42,433 nucleotides of DNA, taken from assembly GCA_003170275.1 (NCBI GenBank), contig PNAM01000118.1, positions 22,003-64,435 of the forward strand. The letters are read 5' to 3'. A program made the translations under genes and the position numbers. This stretch comes from Myxococcales bacterium. Lineage in GTDB: Bacteria; Myxococcota_A; Polyangia; Palsa-1104. Shown here piece by piece: positions 1 through 8,003 of the stretch (positions are counted from its first letter, which is position 1; each line of letters starts with the position of its first letter). The notes beneath the pieces were generated by a model that saw only the letters and a program-made list of their open reading frames with translations, was not told the origin of the DNA and made no database searches.

Positions 1-1034
1 TCGCGCACGCCGCCGAGCGACAGGCGCACGAACTCGCGGCCGAGCGCGCGCGCGATCGAGCGGCCGAGCGAGGTCTTGCCCACGCCCGGCGGACCGGCCA
101 GGCACAAGATCGGCCCCTTCTTTCCCGGATTCAGCTTGCGCACCGCCAGGTACTCGAGCACGCGCCGCTTGACCTTGTCGAGCCCCTGGTGATCGGCCTC
201 GAGCAGCGCGCGCGCCGCGGGCACGTCGATGCGATCTTCGGTGCGCTTCGACCACGGCAGCTCGGTCAGCCACTCGAGGTAGGTGCGCGCCACGCCCGCC
301 TCGGGCGAGCCCTCGCCGATTCCGGCCAGCCGCCGCGCCTGCTTGCGCGCCATCGACTCGATCTCCGGCGGCATCTTGGCCAGCTTGATCTTCTCCGACC
401 ACACGTCGTCGGCCGACTCGTCGTCGGTCTCGCCGAGCTGCGCCAGGATCTCCTTCTTGCGCGCGCGCAAGATCTCCTCGCGCTGCTGCGCCGACTGCGC
501 CGCCAGCGTCTCTTCGGTGCGCCGCCGCGCGTCGAGCGCGCCGAGCACCAGCTTCAAGCGCTCGATCACGTCCAGCTCGTCCAGCACCTGCAGCCGCACC
601 GACGGCGGCAGCTCGAAGTGGAACGCCGCCGCGTCCGCCACGCGCCCCGGATCGTCGCTCTCGAGCGCCTTGAGCGCCGGCGTCTCCGACAGCTCTGACA
701 GGTCTTCGGCCGCCGCGCGCACCTTGGCCACCAGCTCGTTCGCGCTGCGGGTAAGCCGCTCCTCCACCGGGCTCCCGTCCGCCAGGCGACGCTCGACACC
801 GCGCAGCTCGACCACCACGCGCGACTTGGACTGCTCGATGAGCGCGATCAGCTCCGCCTCGACGCCCATGCGCTGCCCTGCCGGCAGCACCAACAGACGC
901 CGCGTAGGGGTGCTCGCGACCTTGCGAAACAAACGGATCAACTCGGGTTTCTCGACGTCCAGCGACACCTCTCCGCCGGGGAGAAGCACCTGGTCTTCAC
1001 TCGGAAACACCGCCAGCTCGCCCTTGGGATTCAT
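1..1034 (-). CDS. lon: Lon ATP-dependent protease, N-terminal part (cut by window edge)
   Basis: Reads leftwards from ATG at 1034 and runs off the window. It begins MNPKGELAVFPSEDQ, a divergent LON substrate-binding domain, followed by a Lys/Glu-rich helical stretch (about residues 150-270) and then the Lon Walker A region around residues 305-320, containing GPPGVGKTSLG and REFVRLSLGGVR. This AAA+ signature is diagnostic of Lon, the cytosolic protease that degrades misfolded and regulatory proteins. Walker A lies roughly 40 residues earlier than in E. coli Lon, so the N-terminal domain is compact. The rest of the AAA+ module and the Ser-Lys protease domain lie outside. A GAGGG Shine-Dalgarno-like stretch lies about 6 bases before the start. 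It is divergent from the HD-GYP regulator. Confidence 0.95.
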   Translation of the reverse strand, partial: MNPKGELAVFPSEDQVLLPGGEVSLDVEKPELIRLFRKVASTPTRRLLVLPAGQRMGVEAELIALIEQSKSRVVVELRGVERRLADGSPVEERLTRSANELVAKVRAAAEDLSELSETPALKALESDDPGRVADAAAFHFELPPSVRLQVLDELDVIERLKLVLGALDARRRTEETLAAQSAQQREEILRARKKEILAQLGETDDESADDVWSEKIKLAKMPPEIESMARKQARRLAGIGEGSPEAGVARTYLEWLTELPWSKRTEDRIDVPAARALLEADHQGLDKVKRRVLEYLAVRKLNPGKKGPILCLAGPPGVGKTSLGRSIARALGREFVRLSLGGVR

Positions 1035-1069
1035 GGTGGCCCTCGTTGCAGACCAACCTATGTCGCGGT

Positions 1070-1082
1070 TTGCGTCACGCAA
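1070..1082. promoter_or_regulatory. Inverted repeat TTGCG-N3-CGCAA between lon and HD-GYP gene
   Basis: A perfect 5-bp dyad with a 3-base centre lies midway in the 74-base space between the divergent starts at 1034 and 1109. It could be an operator for either gene. The binding protein is unknown, and the dyad is short enough to arise by chance. Confidence 0.25.
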
Positions 1083-1093
1083 CGTACAAGTGG

Positions 1094-1099
1094 TATGGC
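1094..1099 (+). promoter_or_regulatory. Candidate -10 box for the HD-GYP/LuxR gene
   Basis: TATGGC ends 9 bases before ATG 1109. This fits the short-leader pattern seen at many starts in the window. No convincing -35 box was found. Confidence 0.3.
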
Positions 1100-1108
1100 C
1101 GGGGAGGG

Positions 1109-2632
1109 ATGGGGGACGAGCCGAGACTGGCGGAGTTGGTGGGAGGACTGTCGCTGGCGACCGATCTGGCCGCCGGCCTCGGGCTGGAGACCGCGCTGCG
1201 CACGTGTGTGTTGGCGGTCGAGATCGGCCGCGAGCTCGGCGCTGGTGGGTCCGAGCTGAAGGACATCTATTACACGGCGCTGTTGCGGTTCATCGGCTGC
1301 ACCGCGTTCGCGCACGAGACCGCGCGGGTGGGCGCTGGCGACGATCTGGGGCTGTTGCGCGCGCTGACGCCGGCCGACGGGGCGAGCGTCGCCAACGTGC
1401 TCGGCTACGCGATCAAGGGGACGCGCGCGAGCACGGTCGCGCGGATGATGCTCGATCCCACGCTGCCGAAGAAGCTCGCGGCGGCGCACTGCGATCTGGC
1501 GGTCAAGCTCGCCGCGCGCCTGGGCATGAGCGAGCGCGTGATGCTCTCGCTCGGGCAGATCTACGAGCGCTTCGACGGCAAGGGCAACCCGGGCCGGCTC
1601 AAGGGCGCGCAGATCGAGCTGCCGGCGCGCGTGATGCACGTCGCGTTTCGCGTCGAGGTGCAGCGCAGCCTCGAGGGACAAGGCGTGGTCCCGGGGGTGA
1701 TCGCGAAGCGCGCGGGCGGTGAGATCGATCCGGAGGTCGCCGCGGCGTTCTCGCGCCGCTCGGTCGAGCTGCTCGAAGCGGTGGGCGCGCCGTCGGTGTG
1801 GGACACGTTCCTCGCCGCCGAGCCGCAACCGTTCGAGCGCTTGACCGGCGCGCGCCTGGGCGAGGTGGCGCTCGCGTTCGCGCATTTCGTGGACGTGAAG
1901 TCACCGTTCACGCTCGGGCACTCGACCGGCGTGGCGCGCCTGGCCGAGGCGGCGGCCCGGGCACTCGGGCTCGACGATTCCGAGCGCGAGCGCTTGCGCG
2001 TCGCCGCGCTGCTGCACGATCTCGGACGCGTGAGCGTGCCCAACGGCATCTGGGACAAGCCCGGTCCGCTCAACCCCGCCGAGTGGGAGCGCGTGCGCAT
2101 GCACAGCTATCACACCGAGCGCATCCTGGCGCAGTCGCCGCTGTTCAAGCCGTACGCGCAGCTCGCCGCGATGGATCACGAGCGCACCGACGGCAGCGGC
2201 TATCACCGCGGGGTCGCGGGCGCGGCGATCTCGCGATCCGCGCGGTTGCTCGCGGCGGCCGACGCGTACCAGGCGATGACCGAGGCGCGGGCGCATCGCG
2301 CGGCGCTGACGCCCGAGGCCGCGGCGGAGGCGCTGGTGGCCGACGCGCGCTCCGGTCGGCTCGATCGCGAAGCGGTCGAAGCGGTGCTGACGGCGGCCGG
2401 GCACCGGGCCGCGGCGCGGATTCGTGGCGGGTGGCCGGCGGCGCTGAGCGATCGCGAGGTCGAGGTGCTGTGCCTGCTCGCGCGCGGCCTCTCCAACAAG
2501 CAGATCGGCGCCGAGCTCTCGATCTCGGCCAAGACGGCGCAGCACCATGTTCAGCATATCCTCGAAAAAACAGGGGTTTCGACCCGCGCCGCGGCGGCGG
2601 TCCTTGCCGTCGAGAACGACCTGTTGAAATAG
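1109..2632 (+). CDS. Tandem HD-GYP-like phosphohydrolase with C-terminal LuxR DNA-binding domain
   Basis: 507 residues from ATG 1109; an earlier in-frame ATG (1046) would place the start upstream of the -10 candidate. The N-terminal half resembles a decayed HD-GYP domain: the HD site reads YYTALLRFIG, yet a GYP-like FDGKGNPGRLKG remains. The second half (about residues 270-430) keeps LLHDLGR (the HD pair), HSYHTERIL and DHERTDGSGYHRG, a variant GYP motif. The last 65 residues are a LuxR-type helix-turn-helix: LSDREVEVLCLLARGLSNKQ and ISAKTAQHHVQHI. HD-GYP domains hydrolyse cyclic di-nucleotides, so a cyclic-di-GMP-responsive transcription factor is a reasonable inference. No signal peptide or membrane segment is visible. 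Confidence 0.8.
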   Translation: MGDEPRLAELVGGLSLATDLAAGLGLETALRTCVLAVEIGRELGAGGSELKDIYYTALLRFIGCTAFAHETARVGAGDDLGLLRALTPADGASVANVLGYAIKGTRASTVARMMLDPTLPKKLAAAHCDLAVKLAARLGMSERVMLSLGQIYERFDGKGNPGRLKGAQIELPARVMHVAFRVEVQRSLEGQGVVPGVIAKRAGGEIDPEVAAAFSRRSVELLEAVGAPSVWDTFLAAEPQPFERLTGARLGEVALAFAHFVDVKSPFTLGHSTGVARLAEAAARALGLDDSERERLRVAALLHDLGRVSVPNGIWDKPGPLNPAEWERVRMHSYHTERILAQSPLFKPYAQLAAMDHERTDGSGYHRGVAGAAISRSARLLAAADAYQAMTEARAHRAALTPEAAAEALVADARSGRLDREAVEAVLTAAGHRAAARIRGGWPAALSDREVEVLCLLARGLSNKQIGAELSISAKTAQHHVQHILEKTGVSTRAAAAVLAVENDLLK

Positions 2633-2668
2633 GCCATTCGGCCGATGGCTCGAGCGCCCGCGATTTCC

Positions 2669-2674
2669 TACTCT
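2669..2674 (+). promoter_or_regulatory. -10 box of amidase gene (leaderless type)
   Basis: TACTCT is followed by six bases (ggggtc) and then ATG 2681. The position implies transcription starting at or next to the start codon and excludes the upstream in-frame ATG at 2645. Confidence 0.45.
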
Positions 2675-2680
2675 GGGGTC

Positions 2681-4237
2681 ATGGAAAATCTCTGGAAGCT
2701 GTCCGCGTCGGAGCTCGCCGGCGCGATCGCGCGCGGCGAGGTGTCGGCGCTCGCGGCCGTCGAGGCGCACATCGCGCGCATCGCGGAGGTCGACGCCAAG
2801 CTCCATGCGATGGTGTGGACCCGCTACGACGAGGCGCGGGCCGAGGCGCGCGAGCTCGATCGGCGACGCGCGGCGGGTGAGGCGCTCGGGCCGCTCGGTG
2901 GCGTGCCGCTGACCATCAAGGAGTCGCTCGATCTGGCGGGATCTCCGTCGACCTACGGGCTGTCGTCGCGCGCCAAGGTGCTGGCCGAGCGCGACGACCG
3001 CCACGTGGCGCGGCTGAAGCGCGCGGGCGCGATCATTCTCGGCAAGACCAACGTCGCGCAGCTGCTGTTCTTCGTCGAGACCGACAACCCGCTGTACGGG
3101 CGCACCGACAATCCGTACGACGCGGAGCGCTCGCCGGGCGGATCGAGCGGTGGCCAGGCGGCGATCATCGCGACCGGCGGCTCGGCGCTCGGCCTGGGCT
3201 CGGACATCGCCGGCAGCCTGCGGATTCCCGCGGCCTTCTGCGGCATCGCCAGCCTGAAGCCGACCGCGGGGCGCACGCCCGACGAGGGACGGCTGAGCGC
3301 GCCGCTCGGGCAGCGCGCGATCGTCAGCCAGGTAGGTGTGCTCGCGCGCAGCGTGGCCGACGTCGCGCTCGGCCTCGAGGTGATCAACGGTGGCCGCAAC
3401 CCGGGCGATGACGGACGGCTCGAGCCAGGTATGCCGCTCGGCGATCCGGCCACCGTCGACGTGGCCGGGCTGCGCGTCGCCTATTACAGCGACGACGGCA
3501 CGTTCGCGGTCTCGCCGGCGGTGGCGCGCGCGGTGAAAAAGGCGGTCGAGATCTTGCGAGCGCGCGGCGCCACGGTCACCGCGTGGACGCCGCCCGAGGT
3601 GGGGCACGCGCTCGATCTGGCCTTCGGCCTGCTCAGCGCCGACGGCGGAGTCGGGCTGGTGCGCAACCTCGGGCGCGATCCGCGCGATCCGCGCATCGCC
3701 AAGATGCTGCAGGCGGCGACCGCGTCGCGGTCGATGCTGTCGCTGCTGCGCCCGCTGTTGCGCCTGTCGGGTCGCAACAAGTTGGCGGCGATCACGCGCA
3801 ACTATGGGCGCCGCGACGCCGATCACTACTTCGGCCTGGTCGAGGCGCAGCGCGCGTATCAAGCACGCTTCGCCGCCGCGCTCGATGGGCTCGACGGCGG
3901 CCCGGCCGATCTGGTCCTGTGCCCGGCGTTCGCGCTGCCGGCCGTGCGCCACGGGGCGACCGAGGAGCTGCTGCTCGGCGGCGCGTACACGATCTTGTGG
4001 AACCTGCTCGGCTACCCGGCGGGCGTGGTGCCGGTGACGCGCGTCCAGTCGGGAGAGGAGAGCGCGCGCCCGGCCTCGCGTGAAAAGATGGAGCAGGTCG
4101 CGGCGGAGACCGAACGCGGATCGGCCGGGCTGCCGATCGCCGTGCAGGTGGTGGCACGGCCGTGGCGGGAGCACGTCGCGTTGGCGGCGATGGCGGCGAT
4201 CGAGAAAGCGGTGGGGTGGGAGGGTTTCCGCGGGTGA
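2681..4237 (+). CDS. Amidase signature family hydrolase
   Basis: 518 residues. Amidase-signature enzymes cleave C-N amide bonds with a Ser-cisSer-Lys triad. The motifs are present: the Lys in PLTIKES (about residue 78), the Gly/Ser-rich SPGGSSGGQAA with the cis-Ser, and GSDIAGSLRIPAAFCG carrying the nucleophile Ser. The catalytic core is complete and the length is usual for the family. There is no signal peptide, so it is probably cytosolic. The substrate cannot be told from sequence; the arrangement is not that of the GatA subunit, since no gatB or gatC is adjacent. The start at 2681 follows the leaderless -10 box. The next gene begins 15 bases downstream but has its own promoter candidate. 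Confidence 0.9.
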   Translation: MENLWKLSASELAGAIARGEVSALAAVEAHIARIAEVDAKLHAMVWTRYDEARAEARELDRRRAAGEALGPLGGVPLTIKESLDLAGSPSTYGLSSRAKVLAERDDRHVARLKRAGAIILGKTNVAQLLFFVETDNPLYGRTDNPYDAERSPGGSSGGQAAIIATGGSALGLGSDIAGSLRIPAAFCGIASLKPTAGRTPDEGRLSAPLGQRAIVSQVGVLARSVADVALGLEVINGGRNPGDDGRLEPGMPLGDPATVDVAGLRVAYYSDDGTFAVSPAVARAVKKAVEILRARGATVTAWTPPEVGHALDLAFGLLSADGGVGLVRNLGRDPRDPRIAKMLQAATASRSMLSLLRPLLRLSGRNKLAAITRNYGRRDADHYFGLVEAQRAYQARFAAALDGLDGGPADLVLCPAFALPAVRHGATEELLLGGAYTILWNLLGYPAGVVPVTRVQSGEESARPASREKMEQVAAETERGSAGLPIAVQVVARPWREHVALAAMAAIEKAVGWEGFRG

Positions 4238-4239
4238 GG

Positions 4240-4245
4240 TATCCT
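4240..4245 (+). promoter_or_regulatory. -10 box of acyl-CoA dehydrogenase pair
   Basis: TATCCT ends 7 bases before ATG 4253, giving a leaderless or near-leaderless transcript for the two dehydrogenase genes. Confidence 0.4.
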
Positions 4246-4252
4246 GCCGCGC

Positions 4253-5440
4253 ATGGACTTGACCTTTTCCCCCGAGCACCTCGCGTTTCGCGAGGAAGTG
4301 CGCGCGTTCTTGCGCGACGGCGTGCCGCCGCACCTGCGCGCCAAGGCGGACGTCGACGGCAACTTCGAGATGTCCGAGGTGATGGAGTGGCACAAGCTGC
4401 TCTACACGAAGGGCTGGGTGGCGCCGCACTGGCCGGTCGAGGCCGGCGGGCCCGGGCTCGACGTCACGCGCCGCTTCATCCTGGTCGAGGAGCTGGAGCT
4501 GGCGGGCACACCGCACCTGTCGCCGTTCGGCCTGGCGATGGTCGGGCCGCTGCTGATCCAGTTCGGCACCGACGCGCAGAAGCAGCGCTTCCTGCCGAAG
4601 ATCCTCTCGGGCGACGAGGTGTGGTGCCAGGGCTACTCGGAGCCCAACGCCGGCTCGGATCTGGCGTCGCTGCGCACGCGCGCCGAGGATGACGGCAAGG
4701 GCCACTTCGTGGTCAACGGGCAGAAGACCTGGACCACCTACGCGCAGTACGCCGACTACATCTTCTGTCTGGTGCGCACCGATCAGGCCGCCAAGAAGCA
4801 GGCGGGCATCAGCTTCCTCTTGATCGACATGAAGACGCCGGGCGTCGAGGCCAGGCCGTTCCTCACCACCGGTGGGACGCCGGCCTTTTGCGAGACCTTC
4901 TTCGACAACGTGGTGGTGCCCAGGGAGAACCTGGTCGGCCCGCTCAATGGCGGCTGGACCATGGCCAAGGCGCTGCTCGGCCACGAGCGCACGTTGATCG
5001 CGGCGGTCGGGCAGTCGGCGCGCACCATTCGCCGCTGCAAGCGGATCGCCGCGGCCACCGTCGAGGGCGGACGGCCGCTGCTGGAGAATCCGCGCGTGCG
5101 CGACAAGATCGCGCGGCTCGAGATCAAGCTGCGCGGGCTGCAGATGGCGAACTATCGCGCGGTGGCTGGCGCGCAGCTCGGCAAGGCGCCCGGGCCCGAG
5201 GCGTCGATCTTGAAGCTGCGCGGCTCGGAGATCCTGCAGCAGTCGTTCGAGCTGGCGATGGAGGTGATGGGGCTCGACTCGCTGTCGTGGTTCAACGAGC
5301 CGGGCGTGGTGCCGCCGATCGAGCAGTGGGTGCCCTCGGCGTTCAACTACACGCGCGCGACCACCATCTATGGTGGCTCGAACGAGATCCAGAAGAACAT
5401 CATCGCCAAGCTGATCCTCGGGCTTGGCCAGGCCAGCTGA
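4253..5440 (+). CDS. Acyl-CoA dehydrogenase, large-subunit type (PimC-like)
   Basis: 395 residues with the acyl-CoA dehydrogenase fold: N-terminal helical domain, FAD-contacting QGYSEPNAGSDLASL (about residues 125-140) and the C-terminal IYGGSNEIQKNIIAK. The enzyme would oxidise an acyl-CoA to the trans-2-enoyl-CoA using FAD. It resembles the larger partner of two-gene dehydrogenases such as pimeloyl-CoA dehydrogenase PimC/PimD or the mycobacterial alpha2-beta2 FadE pairs. The site that holds the catalytic Glu in medium-chain enzymes (YEG) reads YGG here, so catalysis must use another Glu or the partner's site. The second subunit starts 10 bases downstream. The acyl chain is unknown. Confidence 0.88.
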   Translation: MDLTFSPEHLAFREEVRAFLRDGVPPHLRAKADVDGNFEMSEVMEWHKLLYTKGWVAPHWPVEAGGPGLDVTRRFILVEELELAGTPHLSPFGLAMVGPLLIQFGTDAQKQRFLPKILSGDEVWCQGYSEPNAGSDLASLRTRAEDDGKGHFVVNGQKTWTTYAQYADYIFCLVRTDQAAKKQAGISFLLIDMKTPGVEARPFLTTGGTPAFCETFFDNVVVPRENLVGPLNGGWTMAKALLGHERTLIAAVGQSARTIRRCKRIAAATVEGGRPLLENPRVRDKIARLEIKLRGLQMANYRAVAGAQLGKAPGPEASILKLRGSEILQQSFELAMEVMGLDSLSWFNEPGVVPPIEQWVPSAFNYTRATTIYGGSNEIQKNIIAKLILGLGQAS

Positions 5441-5450
5441 AGAGGACGCC

Positions 5451-6587
5451 ATGAACTTTGATCTCTCCGAAGACCAGAAGATGCTGGTGGCGACGGTGGA
5501 CTCGTTCGTCAAGAAGCAGTCGCCGGTGACCCGGCTGCGCAAGCTACGCGAAGATCCGACCGGCTGGCAGAAGTCGGTGTGGCGGCAGTTCGGCGAGTTC
5601 GGCTGGCTCGGGGTGATGTTCCCCGAGGAGCTCGGCGGCGTGGGCGGCAGCTTCGTCGACGCGGCGCTGATCCTCGAGCAGCTCGGCGTGGCGCTGGTGC
5701 CCGAGCCGCTGCTTCCCGCGCTGGTGGCGGGCACCGCGCTGGTGCGCGCTGGATCGGCTGGGCAGCAGCAGCGCTGGCTGCAGCCGATGATCGCCGGCGA
5801 GACCTCGCTGGCGCTGGCCTACGCGGAGGCGCAGAGCCGCTTCGATCCGACCGACGTGGTGACGCGCGCGACGGCGCACGGCAAGGGCTGGAAGCTGGAG
5901 GGCGAAAAGCGCTGGGTGCTCAACGGGCACGCGGCCGATCAGTTTGTCGTGAGCGCGCGCACCGGCGCGGGCCTGTCGCTGTTCCTGGTCGACGCGCGCA
6001 CGCCGGGCGTGAACGTCACGCCGGTCAAGACCATGGACGGGCACCACGCGGCGATGGTGCGCTTTGCCGGCGCGTCGCTCGACGCCGATCGATTGCTCGG
6101 CACGGACGGCGGCGCCGCGCCGATCTTGGACGAGGCGCTCGACGTGGGCGCGGCGGCGGCGTGCGCCGAGGGCGCCGGGATCACGCGCACGGTCTTGTCG
6201 ATGACCTGCGACTACCTGCGCACGCGCGAGCAGTTCGGCGTCAAGATCGGCACGTTCCAGGCGCTGCAGCACCGCGCGGTGGATATGTTCGTCGAGACCG
6301 AGCTGTGCAAGTCGATGTCGATCCTGGCCTCGATCCGCGTCTCCGACGGCTCGCCGCCCGACGAGCGGCGCGCGGCGGTGTCGGCGGCCAAGGTGCAGCT
6401 CGCGGTCGGCGGGCGCCAGGTCACGCAGCAGGCCATCCAGCTGCACGGCGGCATCGGCGTCACCGACGAGCACGACGTGGGGCTGTACTTCAAGCGCATG
6501 CACGTGCTCAACACGCTGTTTGGCGACGAAGATCACCATGTCGCGCGCTACGCGGCGCAGCCGGGCTTCAGCGCCGGAATGGAGTAG
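5451..6587 (+). CDS. Acyl-CoA dehydrogenase, small-subunit type (PimD-like)
   Basis: 378 residues from ATG 5451, preceded by AGAGGA five bases upstream; an upstream in-frame start at 5424 would lie inside the previous gene and lacks such a site. The C-terminal helical domain is well kept: YLRTREQFGVKIGTFQALQH, then QLHGGIGVTDEHDVGLYFKR, as in the small subunits of heteromeric acyl-CoA dehydrogenases. Directly downstream of its partner in one transcript, it probably forms the other half of a heterotetramer. Its stop codon TAG doubles as part of the -10 box of the next gene. Alternative: an independent homodimeric dehydrogenase. Confidence 0.87.
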   Translation: MNFDLSEDQKMLVATVDSFVKKQSPVTRLRKLREDPTGWQKSVWRQFGEFGWLGVMFPEELGGVGGSFVDAALILEQLGVALVPEPLLPALVAGTALVRAGSAGQQQRWLQPMIAGETSLALAYAEAQSRFDPTDVVTRATAHGKGWKLEGEKRWVLNGHAADQFVVSARTGAGLSLFLVDARTPGVNVTPVKTMDGHHAAMVRFAGASLDADRLLGTDGGAAPILDEALDVGAAAACAEGAGITRTVLSMTCDYLRTREQFGVKIGTFQALQHRAVDMFVETELCKSMSILASIRVSDGSPPDERRAAVSAAKVQLAVGGRQVTQQAIQLHGGIGVTDEHDVGLYFKRMHVLNTLFGDEDHHVARYAAQPGFSAGME

Positions 6588-6590
6588 ACT
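6585..6590 (+). promoter_or_regulatory. -10 box of ABC1/UbiB-family gene
   Basis: TAGACT overlaps the stop codon of the preceding dehydrogenase and ends 11 bases before ATG 6602. An internal promoter would allow separate expression of the kinase-like gene. Confidence 0.35.
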
Positions 6591-6601
6591 CACTCTCACG
6601 A

Positions 6602-7894
6602 ATGTTGCGCTGGCCAGGCTATGCAGGGCGGTTCTTCGCCATCGGTCTGGTCGGCCTCGCCTGCGTGTTGATCTACGCGATCGCGCGCCTCGGCACGCTG
6701 TTCCTCGGTCGGGAGCGGCGGCGCGCGGCGGTGGCGCGGCTGCGCGGGCGGCTGCTACGCGAGGCGATGACGCTGCTCGGCGCGACCTTCATCAAGCTCG
6801 GGCAGGTGATGTCGAGCCGTCCCGATCTGCTCGAGCCGGAGACGCTCGACGAGCTGCGCCGCCTGCAAGATCGACTGCCGCCGTTTTCGTTTCGCCGCGT
6901 GCGTCGCATCGTCGAGGAGGAGCTGGGCGCGCCGCTCGAGGAGCGCTTTGCCGAATTCGATCCGCTCCCGGTGGCGGCGGCGAGCGTGGCGCAGGTGCAT
7001 CGCGCGCGGCTGCCCGACGGCACCGAGGTGGCGGTCAAGGTGTTGCGCCCGGACATTCGCGACAAGTGCATCCGCGACGGTGCGATCTTGATCGCGTTCG
7101 CGCACGTGATCGCGCTGCACCCGACGCTGCGCCTGTCCAACCCGGTCGGCCACGTGCGCGAGTTCGTCGGCGGCATCGTCGAGCAGACCAACCTCGCGCT
7201 CGAGGCCGAGCACTACGCGCTGTTTCGCAAGAACTTCGAAGGTGTCGACGGGGTGATCTTCCCGCGCGTGTTCCCCTCGCACTGCGGGCGGCGCGTGCTG
7301 ACCATGGATTTTCTGCGCGGCACCAAGCTCGACGCGCTGCCGCCCGGCGATCACGCGGTGCTCGCGCAGCGCTTCTCGCACGCGTTCTTCAAGATGTGCT
7401 TCATCGACGGCTTCGTGCACGCGGACCTGCACCCGGGAAATCTCATGCTGCGCGACACCGGCGACCTGGCGATCTTCGACGTCGGCCTGGTCAAGCGCAT
7501 GGACGAGGCGCTGCTCACCCAGTTCGTCGACTTCGCGCGCTGCGTGTCGATGGGCCAGGCGCACGACTTCATCGAGCACATGAAGCAGTTCCACACCTAC
7601 ATGGACGGCGTGGACTGGGCCGAGGTCGAGCGCGACATCACCTTCTTCATCGCCAAGTTCCGCAGCCAGAACGTGGCCGAGCTGGAGATGGGCGAGTTCG
7701 CCAACCAGGTGTTCGCGCTCGGACGCAAGCATCGCGTGCGGCCGATCACCGAGATGACGCTGGTGTTGGCCGGCGTGGTGACCTCCGAGGGGCTGGCCAA
7801 GATCTTGAGCCCGCGCGCCAACAGCTGGCAGGAGATGGCGACCTTCTTGATGCCCATCCTCGCCGAGCGCCAGAGTCGCAAGCAAACCGGTTGA
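6602..7894 (+). CDS. ABC1/UbiB/ADCK-family atypical kinase
   Basis: 430 residues. A hydrophobic N-terminal helix (about residues 7-25) suggests membrane anchoring. The ABC1 hallmarks follow in order: the KxGQ-type TFIKLGQVMSSRPDLL, the Ala-rich loop PVAAASVAQVHRA replacing a P-loop, the Lys in VAVKVLRP, the catalytic-loop-like HADLHPGNLML, and FDVG in the DFG position. UbiB-family proteins are atypical kinases/ATPases that support quinone biosynthesis and membrane lipid traffic. No ubi or men gene is adjacent, so a direct quinone role is family-based inference. The C-terminal half is intact, with no second membrane pair evident at the very end. Confidence 0.88.
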   Translation: MLRWPGYAGRFFAIGLVGLACVLIYAIARLGTLFLGRERRRAAVARLRGRLLREAMTLLGATFIKLGQVMSSRPDLLEPETLDELRRLQDRLPPFSFRRVRRIVEEELGAPLEERFAEFDPLPVAAASVAQVHRARLPDGTEVAVKVLRPDIRDKCIRDGAILIAFAHVIALHPTLRLSNPVGHVREFVGGIVEQTNLALEAEHYALFRKNFEGVDGVIFPRVFPSHCGRRVLTMDFLRGTKLDALPPGDHAVLAQRFSHAFFKMCFIDGFVHADLHPGNLMLRDTGDLAIFDVGLVKRMDEALLTQFVDFARCVSMGQAHDFIEHMKQFHTYMDGVDWAEVERDITFFIAKFRSQNVAELEMGEFANQVFALGRKHRVRPITEMTLVLAGVVTSEGLAKILSPRANSWQEMATFLMPILAERQSRKQTG

Positions 7895-7966
7895 GTCCGC
7901 TTTCCAACTGGGGTCTCGCATCCCAGGGCTGCGGCGCTCCGGCCGCGCCGAATGCGGAGATCGTCG

Positions 7967-7983
7967 CTGGCAGGCTTCTTGCT
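7967..7983 (+). promoter_or_regulatory. Sigma-54 (-24/-12) promoter of receiver-HD-GYP gene
   Basis: CTGGCAGGCTTCTTGCT matches the sigma-54 consensus YTGGCACGrNNNTTGCW at all but two defined positions, with GG at 7969-7970 and GC at 7981-7982 exactly ten bases apart. Transcription would start near 7994, just before the GTG 7998/ATG 8004 start. A sigma-54 activator with an FHA domain is encoded at 31688-33022. Confidence 0.6.
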
Positions 7984-8003
7984 GAGAGCCGAGTCGGGTG
8001 TTC

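Noticed and set aside
2645..2680. Upstream ATG for the amidase.
   Set aside because: It would lie upstream of the TACTCT -10 box, and the added residues are not part of the amidase fold.
1901..5734. Very long open frame (over 1200 codons) on the minus strand opposite the HD-GYP, amidase and dehydrogenase genes.
   Set aside because: Its translation is Arg/His/Ala-rich without any domain, while the plus strand encodes recognisable families throughout. It is an antisense shadow caused by high GC.
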